From the NCBI GenBank assembly GCA_020283715.1, contig JAIQCW010000317.1, positions 1-64,000 of the forward strand: a DNA stretch of 64,000 nt, written 5' to 3'. Below, in pieces: positions 32,321 through 44,100 of the stretch (position 1 is its first letter; each line of letters begins with the position of its first letter). The notes under the pieces were generated by a model, which was not told the DNA's origin, made no database searches, and saw nothing but the letters and a program-made list of their open reading frames with translations. Source of the stretch: Cytauxzoon felis. Taxonomy: Eukaryota > Apicomplexa > Aconoidasida > Piroplasmida > Theileriidae. The translations under genes were made by a program, and so were the position numbers.

Positions 32321-33577
32321 ATGTATGCCCTTCCATTCTTCATAATCGCATTGTGTAATTACACATCTATAGCGGGTTGTTGTGGAGATGACAAGGTTGT
32401 AGACTTGGATGTCAATACTAAAGTTGGCACTAATAAAGTTAAAGTTACTTCGAAGGAAGATGACGGCATGGTTGTATACAAAATTAAACTTAAAAAAGGA
32501 TACAAAGTACGCCTAATTACAGATGGGAACAAAATTGTCTATGAAACAATGAGATATGATAAGTTCAAGTACTTGGAAGCTAAGTATTCAAACCTTAATG
32601 ATAATGAAGTTATATTGACAACTTTATATTTCTCACTAGGATGCTGTCGTGGTACAGAAGGAGTTAATTATTTCCTGCTCCCTGAGGGATGGAACAAGAT
32701 GGGTAATGGATTCTGTAGGTATATAATTAACAAAATTAAGAACGGTGAATATATCGATAGGGAACGTGTGATAAAGGAATATTATGATATGTTGGAACAT
32801 GCTAAAAGGAAGATTGATATTGATGTATCTAAAGAGAGCGTCATTTCATACGATTTTACTGTAGAAAAACATACAGAAGGTTATGTATATACAAGGCTTT
32901 ATAAAGTCAATGATAAAGTTGTAATTGGTAGAGTTAAAGCTGGAAATAATCCAATTTGGCATTTGAAGAGGGAAGAGGGATTTTTCGGATGCTATGAAAT
33001 GAAGGTGTATTATTTGGAAGACACGCCAGAGTTGTTGCTCTTAACTATAAGGGATTCTAGAGGTTCATTTGAATTATATTATAATAGAGATGATAACAAG
33101 AGATATTCATCAATTAAAAAGAGCGAATTTGATGATAGATTGAATGAATTGAATGAAAGATCAAGGAGGATGAAAGAGCTCTTGAAAAACAAAGTTGAAG
33201 TTGATGTTTCTTACACCGGATTTGATTCAGGCGTTTTTGCAAATACCAATGGGCAGGGCAAAGTAAGGGAAATGGATTGCATGACCACACGTATAATCAA
33301 TGCATCAGATGATTCAATAATTTTCAAAGTTACTGATGGACAGCGTCTTGTTTGGAAAAGAGATGGTGAAGATATTTATGGATGTTATAGTGTCAAAGTT
33401 TATTATTTGAGGAGAACCCTAGAGCTCCTAGTTTTGAATGTAAGTACATCTGAAGGCTTTAAAGATTTGTACCTTAAAAGAGATGGAAATAAGTTCTCGG
33501 AGGTTTCTACAGACGACTTTTACAGTAGAATGAAGGAATTAGATGATAGTACTAATCAGAAAAGGGAACAAAATTAA
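32321..33577 (+). CDS. Secreted protein with FAINT-like repeats
   Basis: Intronless; the ATG at 32321 gives about 418 residues and places a clean signal peptide at the start (MYALPFFIIALCNYTSIAG). No membrane anchor follows. Three related segments can be seen: an N-terminal one (VVDLDVNTKVGTNKVKVTSK), one near residue 175 (DIDVSKESVISYDFTVEKHT) with GCYEMKVYYLEDTPELLLL, and one near 295 (VEVDVSYTGFDSGVFANTNG) with GCYSVKVYYLRRTLELLVL. The 'YDVKVYYL...LLLL' core resembles FAINT/DUF529 repeats, which are abundant in secreted Theileria proteins. Likely exported by the parasite or displayed at its surface; function unknown. Confidence 0.7.
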   Translation: MYALPFFIIALCNYTSIAGCCGDDKVVDLDVNTKVGTNKVKVTSKEDDGMVVYKIKLKKGYKVRLITDGNKIVYETMRYDKFKYLEAKYSNLNDNEVILTTLYFSLGCCRGTEGVNYFLLPEGWNKMGNGFCRYIINKIKNGEYIDRERVIKEYYDMLEHAKRKIDIDVSKESVISYDFTVEKHTEGYVYTRLYKVNDKVVIGRVKAGNNPIWHLKREEGFFGCYEMKVYYLEDTPELLLLTIRDSRGSFELYYNRDDNKRYSSIKKSEFDDRLNELNERSRRMKELLKNKVEVDVSYTGFDSGVFANTNGQGKVREMDCMTTRIINASDDSIIFKVTDGQRLVWKRDGEDIYGCYSVKVYYLRRTLELLVLNVSTSEGFKDLYLKRDGNKFSEVSTDDFYSRMKELDDSTNQKREQN

Positions 33578-33620
33578 TAATTCGCTATGAGTATACAATA
33601 CTCCGCATGATTTAACTTTT

Positions 33621-33830
33621 ATTTCCCCTTCCAGCTCCCAGAGATCGCTTCCAGGTAATTCCACTTCCACCTGAGGTTACGTCTACTACACTTGAAGTTT
33701 TTTCCTCCGGGTAGAATTCCTGTTCTTAGGGGTTGATAAAATTTACGTTCTTCCGGGTTAACATTATACTTAGTATGATCTACGGGAATCCGAGGGGAGG
33801 TAAATAGAAAGGCCACCACGGCAGTTGAAT
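33621..33830 (-). repeat. Palindromic element copy 20
   Basis: B arm, inverted D array, C arm with a k4-like cap (GCCACCACGGCAGT). The left cap is missing. Confidence 0.85.
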
Positions 33831-34215
33831 GAAAACATATTCACTTCCAGGTTGTTATACTCAATATATCATAACAATATCATACTCTAAAAAATACAGT
33901 AGGATTCATTCATAAATGTATATTAGTGATAATGTGAATAACAAAATGTGTCGATTAAAGTATTGTAAATTGTAGTTTGTTTTATTTGTCAAATGTACCA
34001 TAGGGTTTAAAATAACAAAACATGTCTCGTTTCAACTTTGTAATATAGTGTTTAATTGTAATTAAATGAGAATAAAAAGTCTCAAATAAATTGTTGATAT
34101 AATATCACTCATATATTTGTAAATCTAATGTAGTATATTTATATTATACATATTATACAATTGAACAGTTCTTACATCGACGACAGTTACAATCGAAGTA
34201 CAATACACCTCTTTT

Positions 34216-34412
34216 CGTCCTGCAGACAGCTCTTCTATTTACTTCTCCCTCCGCCTCCCTGAGATCAGCTGCGGGTTTTCCACTTGAGGTCTTATAACTA
34301 CCATCTACACTCACGCCACGATCTCCGGGAGTGGCTTTACTCTTTAGAGATAGGTAAATAGAAGAAGCTGTCTGCAAGACGAAGAGAATTCGATTGGACT
34401 TCAGGCGGGAAG
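34216..34412 (-). repeat. Palindromic element copy 21
   Basis: Compact copy: B' arm and A arm, both with k1 caps, no D array. Confidence 0.87.
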
Positions 34413-34486
34413 ATCATCATTAAGGTATTCGATAGAAAGGTCTATCACTTCATTCATTCGTATATATCTGCATTCTGCGATTATAT

Positions 34487-35648
34487 TTATTTCTCATCGT
34501 AGATGAAAGGTGATCTGGGTGTATTTTTAAAGTAATTGTTTTTTATAATGTACATGGCGATTGATGAATGTATTTCCGGGTCTAGTGTATAATATGTCTT
34601 GCTATTTATATAATTCTTCCATTTAATATTAACGTATACATGTGTTGCCAACGTGTATAATTCCTATAGTAGCGATTGCTGATGGATAGGAGTCATCAAT
34701 TCTTACCTGTGGACAATGCCCGGTAATTAATAAAATACCATTATACCCACATAATTTATTTTCCATATCTATAGATTCTAAATTTATACCGTTTGGATTA
34801 TTAAAACTACAAATGCACAATAGTAACTTCAATTCTTCTGCAAATTTAATCAGTTCTTGTACCGTTCCACTTTTATATGGCATTGTTGATAATGTATTCT
34901 AAGTTGATGAATTAAATAACATAATCTTTGGTGAAACAAACCTGTGATGAACGTATACATTTAGGATCCAGCAAATCAATTTCATTATTATTTAAAATCC
35001 AAATGGCTTGCCATTGTAATGCTTGAGCTGATCTCATAATGGTAGATAAATTTACATTATTAATTTTATTACTAGGGCATACACATAATACCAATTTTGG
35101 TAGACCCAAATTATCTGTAACTTTAGGATAATTAACTTCAGCAACTAATCCTTCATCATATGAATGTAAATCACTTATTCTTTGTAATAATTTCTTTGAT
35201 ACTATTATAACCTTTTCAAATTTGATATCTTTATCCAGTAACAATTTGTTACTATGCTTTGTTGTATAGATACGTTTACATTTACCATTCAATTTACAAT
35301 ACTCTTTGATTAATTTAGTACTCGATAGTAATATCAATTCTCTATATTTTCTAAAAAAATCCGTCAATCTCAACTAAATCCATATTAAACTTACCTATAA
35401 TGACTACTCTTTGATAACTTTAACAAATGTATAGACACCGGATGATGTAATGATCTCAATACTAATGGTTTAGGTGAACTATTGATCAAACGTGTAAAAT
35501 AATCATTATTTTTAACATTTTGCGGCTTAATATTCAATCTACTTCTATTATTTACTACATTTTTACTAAGTTCATTCGATATTCTATGACCAGTCAAATT
35601 CAACAACGGTCTAGTCTTAATTTCATTTAATACCTTACCAACTACCAT
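34487..35648 (-). CDS. SpoU-type RNA 2'-O-ribose methyltransferase
   Basis: Four exons on the minus strand (35395-35648, 34942-35350, 34707-34898, 34487-34663) give 343 residues in consistent phase. An N-terminal domain (PVSIHLLKLSKSSHYRKYRE) is followed by the trefoil-knot SPOUT fold: motif 1 NNVNLSTIMRSAQALQWQAI, motif 2 GYNGILLITGHCPQ, and motif 3 near the end (DPEIHSSIAMYIIKNNYF). Such enzymes methylate 2'-OH groups of rRNA or tRNA using S-adenosylmethionine. Motif 2 lacks the usual Asn-Glu pair and motif 3 is diverged, so activity should not be assumed. All introns are about 43-45 bp and none carries a palindromic element. Substrate unknown; organellar location is possible but unproven. 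Confidence 0.75.
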
Positions 35649-35693
35649 TTATTTACATGTATAAATATAAAATAAAAAAATGTTATTATTAAA

Positions 35694-37580
35694 TTAAAAT
35701 GTTCTATTGACAGTTGGTGTAGCATCCAATTGCTTAAGATCTATAATATTGTAATAACAATATCATACACATCATACCTGGTAATATGTCTAATATCCTA
35801 TTACGATAACTAGGACCCAATTTATACTGTATTGGATTCCTCTCTAAATATAATACCTTCAAATTCTTCAAATTACGCAACTCCAATAAATCACACTCAT
35901 CACCAATCTCATTGTCATTCAACTATTCATAAAATATAACACAAATAAATATCGTAAGCACTCCACTTGAGGTTACATCCTTATCTTCCACTAAGCGTTC
36001 CACTCGAGGTCGTCCTGCCGTCAGCTTCTTCTATTTACCTATCTCTAAAGAGTATAGCCACTCCCAGAGATCGTGGCTGAAGAGTAGTACAGGACCTCGA
36101 GTGGAACCTGGAAGCGATCTACGGGAGCTGGAAGGGGAAGTAAATAGAGGAAGCTGTCTGCAAGACCAACGATGGAGGTGAGTGGAATAGAGTTGGATTG
36201 TAACCTCATGTGGAGACGAGTGGAAGAAAAGTAGAATTTATCGATTGAACTTACCCATAGTTCTTCAATGGTTGTATTGTAATTTAAAATATTGATTTTG
36301 GAGATGTTATTATTACCGAGATCGAGAATAATGAGTTTGGGCTAATGAAATAGTGATGAATTTCAATTTAAATAATACCATTAGCGTAATGAATGATGGA
36401 ATTTCTGTTAATTCATTATAGCTTAGATAGAATTCTTGAAGGTTTGGACAATTTAACATGACAGATTGATCCCATTCTTTAATACGATTATTCTGAATAC
36501 TACACTTTTCTAATAAAGGGAGCATTGGTAAGTTCTAGAAATTAGTAAAATAATAAATTATCAAATAATAACGTACCATCTTTGTCAATTTGTTCTTACC
36601 CAACCATAATGCCTTCAATGATAATAATCTTCCAATCTCATCATATTCCCTTATCTTATTCGAACCCAATTCCAATAATGTCAACTTCATCAAATGTGAT
36701 ACATTCTCAACCTATACATCATATATAACAACAAAGAAAACATAATAAACAACACATCCACTGAGGTCCAATCACTACATTCCCTCTTCCACTCCCACCT
36801 TTCTTCGTCTTGCAGACAGCTTCCCTATTTACCTCCCCTCGGATTCCCGTAGATCATCCTCGGTATAATGTCTACCCGGAAGAACGTAAATGTTCAACCC
36901 CTAAGAATAGGAATTATACCCGGAGGAACAAAGAATATCAACCCGGAAGAACAGGAATATAGTAATTGGACCTCGAGTGGAACCCGTAGCTGATCTCAGG
37001 GAAGCGGAGGGACAGCTAAATAGAGAAGGCCTCCACGGCGAGTGGCAACGACAAGATGACCTCAGGTAGAACGGAAAGGGGAAGAGAGTTGATTGGACCT
37101 CGAGTGTAGGATCTTTGGTAGACATACTAGTGTGATTTTGTTATTGCTGAGGTATAATTCTTCAAGGTTAATGAGGTTGTTTAGGTTTTGAATTTTATCG
37201 ATGAGATTGAAGGATAGATCGAGAATCCTATTATATATGATAATATTATAAGTGGTATATAATTACCTTAGGTTCATGAGTTTATCTAGGTTTTCAATTG
37301 TTTTAATTTTATTTTGATACAAATCCAAGTGTTCAAGGAGTAAAAGATTGTCTAAGTTAGCGATTTTTTCAATAACATTAGAGACAAGACCAAGTTTCTA
37401 TAGATAATTTTATGAATTAATTTTTCATTAAATATATATACATACCTTTAATTTCATGCAAGAATCCAAATTTTCTATACGTTTTATCCTAGAAAAATGG
37501 AACTCTATAGTCTCCGCGAAGTTATCTACAGGTAAATCTTTACCTATAGTCTGTGTAGTTATTACTTCATCATCTCCCAT
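35694..37580 (-). CDS. SDS22/PPP1R7-like leucine-rich repeat regulator of protein phosphatase 1
   Basis: Eight exons on the minus strand: 37446-37580, 37267-37397, 37128-37227, 36577-36711, 36379-36534, 36255-36341, 35778-35922, 35694-35740; 311 residues. It is built from 22-residue leucine-rich repeats (LEHLDLYQNKIKTIENLDKL, LEELYLSNNKIT, LTLLELGSNKIREY, LKALWLGKNKLTKM, IEELWLNDNEIGDE), with the C-terminal cap LKQLDATPTVNRTF. SDS22 binds the catalytic subunit of PP1 and governs its assembly and targeting. Exon borders often coincide with repeat borders. Introns 3 and 6 carry antisense palindromic elements; the rest are about 37-50 bp. Confidence 0.9.
35962..36216 (+). repeat. Palindromic element copy 22, SDS22 intron 6
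   Basis: Arm A and arm B; k2 cap left and k1 cap right. Antisense to the host. Confidence 0.87.
36758..37109 (+). repeat. Palindromic element copy 23, SDS22 intron 3
   Basis: Inverted C arm, D array, B' arm; k1 cap left, k4 cap right. Antisense to the host. Confidence 0.87.
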
Positions 37581-38219
37581 TATAACTAATATACAATATC
37601 AATACTACAGGTCAATTAATGTGTGGACCATCTACAAGTGTAGATCTAAAATTACAAATAAATGCAACTAATCATCTAATCTGACACCATCTATAAAAAA
37701 TAAATACTTTACAATATATTTTAATTTCTAATATATAGAATCTTATAATCTGAATGCATTTATTAAAGTAATGAATTCAGACCACTATACACCAACAGAT
37801 ATATCCATTATTTGAATACTTATCCACACATCCAGATAAAGATATAGGTATAATCCATTGAAGATTATTACCCATCTAAGGTTACACCCTAACTTCCACT
37901 CGACATTCCACCTGAGGTCTTCCACTCGCCGTGGAGGCTTCTTCCTTTTATTTCCCCTCGGATTCCCTGAGATCATCCTCGGTATAACTACCCGGAAATC
38001 GTGGCAATGATAGAGGTGAAGAGGATGTAACCTCAAGTGGAACCCGTAGCTGATCTCAGGGAAGCGAAGGGGGAAGTAAATAGAAGAGCTCCATGCAATG
38101 GAAAAGATGGACCTCAGGTGGAGCGGCTAGTGGAAAGGAGATCTATTGGACCTCGATGGAGCGGTAACTACGTTTCTTTATATGTTAAATAAGTGATGAA
38201 ATGTATGATTGAATTAGAT
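37581..38219. other. Intergenic region between SDS22 and RACK1
   Basis: Contains palindromic element copy 24. The rest is AT-rich flank with no gene. Confidence 0.55.
37871..38162 (+). repeat. Palindromic element copy 24 (hybrid arm)
   Basis: The left arm begins as C (CCTCGGATTCCCTGAGATCA) but ends as A (AAATCGTGGCAATG), showing an exchange between arm types. Right arm B' with a k3 cap. Confidence 0.85.
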
Positions 38220-40102
38220 TTAGTTTGCTAGATAGTTGTAGTTACGGCTGACTTGATAGACGTAGATATTACCATCGGTTGCGCCGGCATAGAGAGTGCG
38301 TCCATTTGGTGACCAGCATAATGAAATACACCAAGGTAGACCGACTTTTTTGGATTTATCATTATTGATTTCAGCGAGTATATTTTTATTTTCGAGATCC
38401 CAAATTTTAATAGCTTTATCAGTAGCAGCACATAACCAATAATTACATGGTGAGAAGCATAATGCATTAATAGTAGAACCAGCATCTAATAGATGTAAAC
38501 TATTAGCTTCATTCATATCCCATAATCTTGCTACACCATCTTTACCACCTGATGCACATAATGAACCATCTGGTGAAATTGCTACAGAAAATACAACACC
38601 TTCATGACCAACTAATGTATCTTTCAATTGACAAGTCTTTAAATCCCATACTTTAACCATTTTATCCCAACCACCAGATACAAATACAGGATCTTTACAT
38701 GGTGAAAAACGTACACATGATATCCAATCCGAATGACATGAATTTGTTATAGTATATTTACACTCAGCAACCGTATTCCATAATTTTATAGTCTTATCAC
38801 GACTACCTGATATTATCTGACGATTATCAGGACTAAATGCTACACTATTCACATCACTCTTATGACCAATAAATGTACGAACCGACTCTGCTTTTACCAA
38901 ATCCCATAAACGAAGTGTACCATCTATAATATATATATATATATATCAAATAACTCATATTTCACTCGACTCCACCCGAGGTCATATCCACCTCTCCTTC
39001 CACTTGCCGTGGTGGCCTCCTCTATTTACTTCCCCCTCCGCTTCCCTGAGATCAGCTACGGGTTCTCCACTTGAGGTTATATACTCACTACTTTCACATC
39101 CGCCACGATCTCCGGGAGTGGCTCTACTCTTTAGAGATAGGTAAATAGAAGAGGCCTCCACGCCCAGTGGGAACAGAGGTTGTAACCTCAGGTGGAGAGG
39201 TGGATTTGACTTCGAGTAGTTGTGGAATAAATAGAGATGGAATTGAACATACCCCAAGATCCAGAGAGTGCGAAGAGTCCATCAGATGACATTGATACAT
39301 CTTGAACTGTTTGTGAATGGCCAGTAAGACCACGTTTAGCTACACCGACTTGTCCATCAACTTCATTTTCATAAACTTCCCATATCATAATCTTCTTATC
39401 TAAAAATAATTGTAAATGATTTATTATAAATTAATTTTTGATATCCTCTTTTAATTTATCAGAAAGACAAAGTCTCATGGGAATTTTATACAGCATTGAT
39501 ACACAAATCTTAGAGTGAGCTGGGTATCCCAATCATCATTAAAATCAGAGGATAGTTCAATCAATATAATACCCGATACCATCAATCAAAAATTACAACC
39601 TTATCTTCCACTAGGCGCTCCACCTGAGGTTACGGTCCTGCCGTCAGCTTCCTCTATTTACTTCCCCCTCAAGTTCCCGTAGATCACTTTCGGGTAGTCC
39701 ACTTGAGGTCATGTACTCAATATCGCCACGATCTCTGGGAGTGGCTATACTCTTTAGAGATAGGTAATTAGAAGAAGCCTCCACGGCGAGTGGGAACAGA
39801 GGTTGGACCTCAAGTGGAGAAGCTGACCGCAGGACAAGGAAGGGGCATCAGTTGGAACGTCTAGTGGAAAGAAGTTGAAATATGAAGTAGAGAAAGGGGT
39901 AATATGTGGGACGGATAACAGTTGGGTATTGATGTTACATGGCTAGGTTATATGGCATACCTCTTGAAGCGGATATAATATTATTGACATCTGGTTTGGA
40001 TGGAGTAGAAATAGATGTAACCCATCCATGATGTCCACCGCTGAGTACTCCTTTGAATTCGAGAACGCTATTATGTAGCTTTTCAGTAGCGACAGCACCC
40101 AT
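38220..40102 (-). CDS. RACK1: RACK1, ribosome-bound WD40 scaffold protein
   Basis: Three exons on the minus strand (39961-40102, 39253-39399, 38220-38923) give 330 residues (human 317). Seven WD40 repeats are visible, including [80 protein letters not shown] and [20 protein letters not shown]. The late [14 protein letters not shown] and [14 protein letters not shown] match RACK1 order. It binds the head of the 40S ribosomal subunit and scaffolds signalling proteins. Both introns carry a sense palindromic element. A (TA)n run of about 20 bp follows the acceptor of intron 2 on the plus strand (38928-38947). Confidence 0.94.
38971..39197 (-). repeat. Palindromic element copy 25, RACK1 intron 2
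   Basis: Arms B' and A, k4 caps at both ends, no D array. Sense to the host. Confidence 0.88.
39619..39834 (-). repeat. Palindromic element copy 26, RACK1 intron 1
   Basis: Arms B and A; k2 cap left and k4 cap right, followed by a second, diverged k2 cap. Sense to the host. Confidence 0.87.
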
Positions 40103-41118
40103 ATTTGGTAGAATAACTGAATTTAAACTGCAATTAATAAACGATGGTGGATAAAGTGACTTAATATATCTTAAATCCTATAATGAATAAGATATAAAAT
40201 TGTATGGAATCTTGAGGAAGATGATAGAGGGTGAGTTATAAGATATGACAAAATTTTTTTTTTCATGAAAAAAATAAATAAAATTTAAAAATAATTATTA
40301 AACTTACATTAGTATTTTATTAAATAAAATCTTAAATCGATTATTTACAATTTCTAATAGGATGTCTAAATTATAATTAACGTATTGGGTCAATCAATGT
40401 ATATAATACTTCAATGCCCCAGTACATAAAACATCTATCAAAGTTAAGATAAATCTATTATAATATATAAATTAATATATAATTATTATTACTTCATTTA
40501 CATGTTAGTTATTTATAGTCACTTTTATAAAGCAACCTTTGATATTCTATAAGATCTCAATTGACCATCTAATAATGCCTCAATTCAAACATATTATTAG
40601 ATACCATCAACGTTGCTACATTAAACACCAACTCGAGTTCACAGGACCCACATTCCAACCCGAATGATGGACAGTTTCAAACTCGAACAACCAACAACTA
40701 TCACTAATTACATCTGTCTCCATCACCTCTTTTCCACTGCCATCTGATGTTGCATCCTTGTATTCCACTCGCACTTCCACCTGAGGTCCTTTCATTGTCT
40801 TGCAGACAGCTCCTTAATTTACTTCCCCTTCCAGCTCCCGTAGATCGCTTCCAGGTACTCCACTTCCACTTGAGGTCTTGTTATTATGGGTAGATACTCT
40901 TCGTTCTTCCGAGTTGATCTTTTTTGTTCCTCCGGGTAGAATTTCTGTTCTTAGGGGTTCAACATCTTTTACGTTCTTCCGGGTTAACATCGCCACGATC
41001 TCCGGGAGTGGCTATACTCTTTAGAGATAACTAAATAGAAGAGCTGTCTGCAAGACGACACCAGGTAGAACTGGAATAATAGATATAATATAAGGTTGTA
41101 TAAGATTTGTAACATCAA
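40103..41118. other. Intergenic region between RACK1 and RPAP1
   Basis: About 1 kb, AT-rich, with a 10-base T run near 40256. Palindromic element copy 27 lies at its right end, next to the RPAP1 stop codon. No gene seen. Confidence 0.55.
40776..41068 (-). repeat. Palindromic element copy 27
   Basis: B arm, inverted D array, A arm; k1 caps at both ends. Confidence 0.87.
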
Positions 41119-44100
41119 TTACATTTTTTCATTTTTTAAATCGAGTAGAATATTTTTGATTATTGTTTTATTATGTAATTTTGTAATTAATGATTCTAAT
41201 TCATATAGATTATAATTCATATTAATAGAATATATGATTATATATATGATTGGATTAAATTGTTTAATATCTTTATCATTAAGTGAATTGATTAATAATT
41301 TTTCTTGTAATTTTAATATATCATCATTTACATTACATAAATATCTTTCTATATGTCCTAAATTTAATAAATCTATTGATGTACATTTAATATATAAATT
41401 ATTATCAAGTATAAGATTACGTCCTAATATTAATATTAATGTTTCATTAGACCATAAAATTTTAGATGTTTCATTAAATGATAAAAATATCATTAATATT
41501 CCAATAACAATTGGATTATCATATTCACCTGTAGTAAATTTAGATATTATTATATTACAATTCATAATACAATTATTTTTATTAAAATAATTATCATATG
41601 GATTTTTTGATTTCAATTTTAATATTTTATATATTAACATCATGTAATCATTTGAATATATCAAATCTTCATTCATTTCATATACACCAAATAAAAATAT
41701 CTTCAAATGATTAATCAATTCTAATGTTAAATCAACTATCCTATCATTAATTATACCATTCACTAATTGATCAAATATAATACTTGATGGATACCAATCA
41801 AAATAACCATACATACCATACATAAATTCATACACCATAGATACTATATCCATAGAAATATACAAATCTGATTTACATTCAATATCAGATACATCTACCA
41901 CAACTTCTCCAACTTTCATCGTCTTGCAGACAGCTTCCACCTGAGGTCCATCTTTTCCATTGCATGGAGCTCTCCACTTGAGGTCAGTCCTGCCGTCAGC
42001 TTCTCTATTTATCTCCCCCTTCGCTTCCCTGAGATCAGCTACGGGTTCTCCACTCGAGGTTACATAATCACTAACATTCTGTTCTTCCGGGTAGATATTT
42101 CCTGTTCCTCCGGGTTGAACATCTTCGTTCTTAGGGGTAGATATTTCCTGTTCTTCCGGGTTGACATCGCCACGATCTCCGGGAGTGGCTGTACCGTTTA
42201 CGGGAAGTGAATTGGAAGAGGCTCCACGCCGAGTGGAAGATAAGGTTGATTGGACCTCAGATGGAGAGGTGGATTGGACTTTGGGTGGACCTTCTACGAA
42301 TAATGGTGTATGGATGAGATAAGTGATGAATGTGATTTTATGACTATAATCTTGAATAAAATTTGAATATTCAGTGGTAATTTTAGTGAAATTGAGGTAA
42401 TTTATATATAATTTATGGATGATATGATGATTGATTTTAAATAAATTTCCAATTTTATTCAATGCTTTAAATAATAAATCATCATCAGATGTCAATAAAA
42501 CAAAAAGTAAATGCCAATCTTCATATGAATTATAAATTTCATATAAAATGGAATCTTTAGATGAACTATTTATAAATGTTAATGGTTGATTTCTAATTTC
42601 TATAATATTTCTATTGACATCTGATGATGATTTATCCTTCAATAAATAATTAATTCGCTCATCATCATTACCAAATCTCTGCAATTTATCAATGGCTAAA
42701 TCAAATATAGTTTTATAATCATCAAAATATCCATGATAATTCATAGTACTATGATAAAATCTTAATATACAGTACAAAAATTTAATATCAACTTCATTTA
42801 TATCCATACTGATCATATACTCAACAACAGGTATAAATTCATACAGTAAATCAATATATTCATTCTTAATACATAAAACTTCAATACAACCAACTAATAT
42901 ACATGAAATAATCTTTACATCATCGTTAACATAAGGATATTCTATTAACTTCAATTTATACATCACATCACCATATGCCAATGTCAATAATTTCTTAATC
43001 ATCATCACTATATCTATATCACCAAATATATCCAATACACCCTCAGAATATATACACAAATACTTTATCAATAATAATACCTCACCACATAAATTTATAC
43101 GCATAATATCATTAGAATCTCCATATTTTTCATTGCATGGAGCTCCCCCACCAGAGGTCATTCCACTAGGCGTGGCGCCTTCTCTATTTAGTTCTCCCTT
43201 CGCTTCCCTGAGATCAGCTACGGGTAGTCCACTTGAGGTCTGTTCCTCCGGGTTGACATTTCCTGTTCTTCCGGGTAGATTCCCTGTTCCTCCGGGTTGA
43301 ACACCTTCGTTCTTAGGGGTAGATATTTCCTGTTCCTCCGGGTTAACTTCGCCACGATCTCTGGGAGTGGCTATACCGTTTACGGGAAGGTAATTAGAAG
43401 AAGCCTCCACGGCTAGTGGAACAGTAGATGGTAGTGATTGGACATCAGGTGGAGAATCTCCATGTTGACTGATGGGACCAATGGTGGATGATAGATATAG
43501 GAGTAATTTTTTATAGAATGTAATGAAGGGTTTGAATTTTAGTAATGAATTGGTTAATTTGGTTTTGAAAATGTGAATGAAACCTGAAATAATTCTTGTA
43601 CAGAATATTTTAATCATTAAATTATCGTTAAATCTTGTCATAATTTGTATCAATTTCATTATAAAATTACATTTAATCATCAAAAATGCCTTTGAATCCA
43701 AAGGAACTTCATCAGATATATTTAAAATCTCACTCTTAATCTCAGTTATACTCTTCAACTCAAACTCTCCACACAATGCTCTATAATATACACTCTCATC
43801 CACTCCTATCACCATATCCTTTTCATATGAGGTATTACCACTATCTTCCTTCGTCCTGCAGACAGCTTCCTTATTTACTTCCCCCTCCGCTTCCCTGAGA
43901 TCAGCTACGGGTTCCACCTGAGGTCCAGCACTATCACCACCTTCTCTATTGCCACGATCTCTGGGAGTGGCTATACTCTTTAGAGATAGGTAATTAGAGA
44001 AGCTGTCTGCAGGACTTACCTCAAGTGGAGATTTGTAAATGAGATCGATATTCAATTCGCCATAGATTAAGTATTGTGGCATTTCTAATGTGGCATATTT

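Larger units (their letters stand above)
33578..34486. other. Intergenic region with two palindromic elements
   Basis: Holds element copies 20 and 21, separated by about 380 bp of AT-rich sequence, between convergent genes. Open frames here derive from the elements. Confidence 0.6.
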
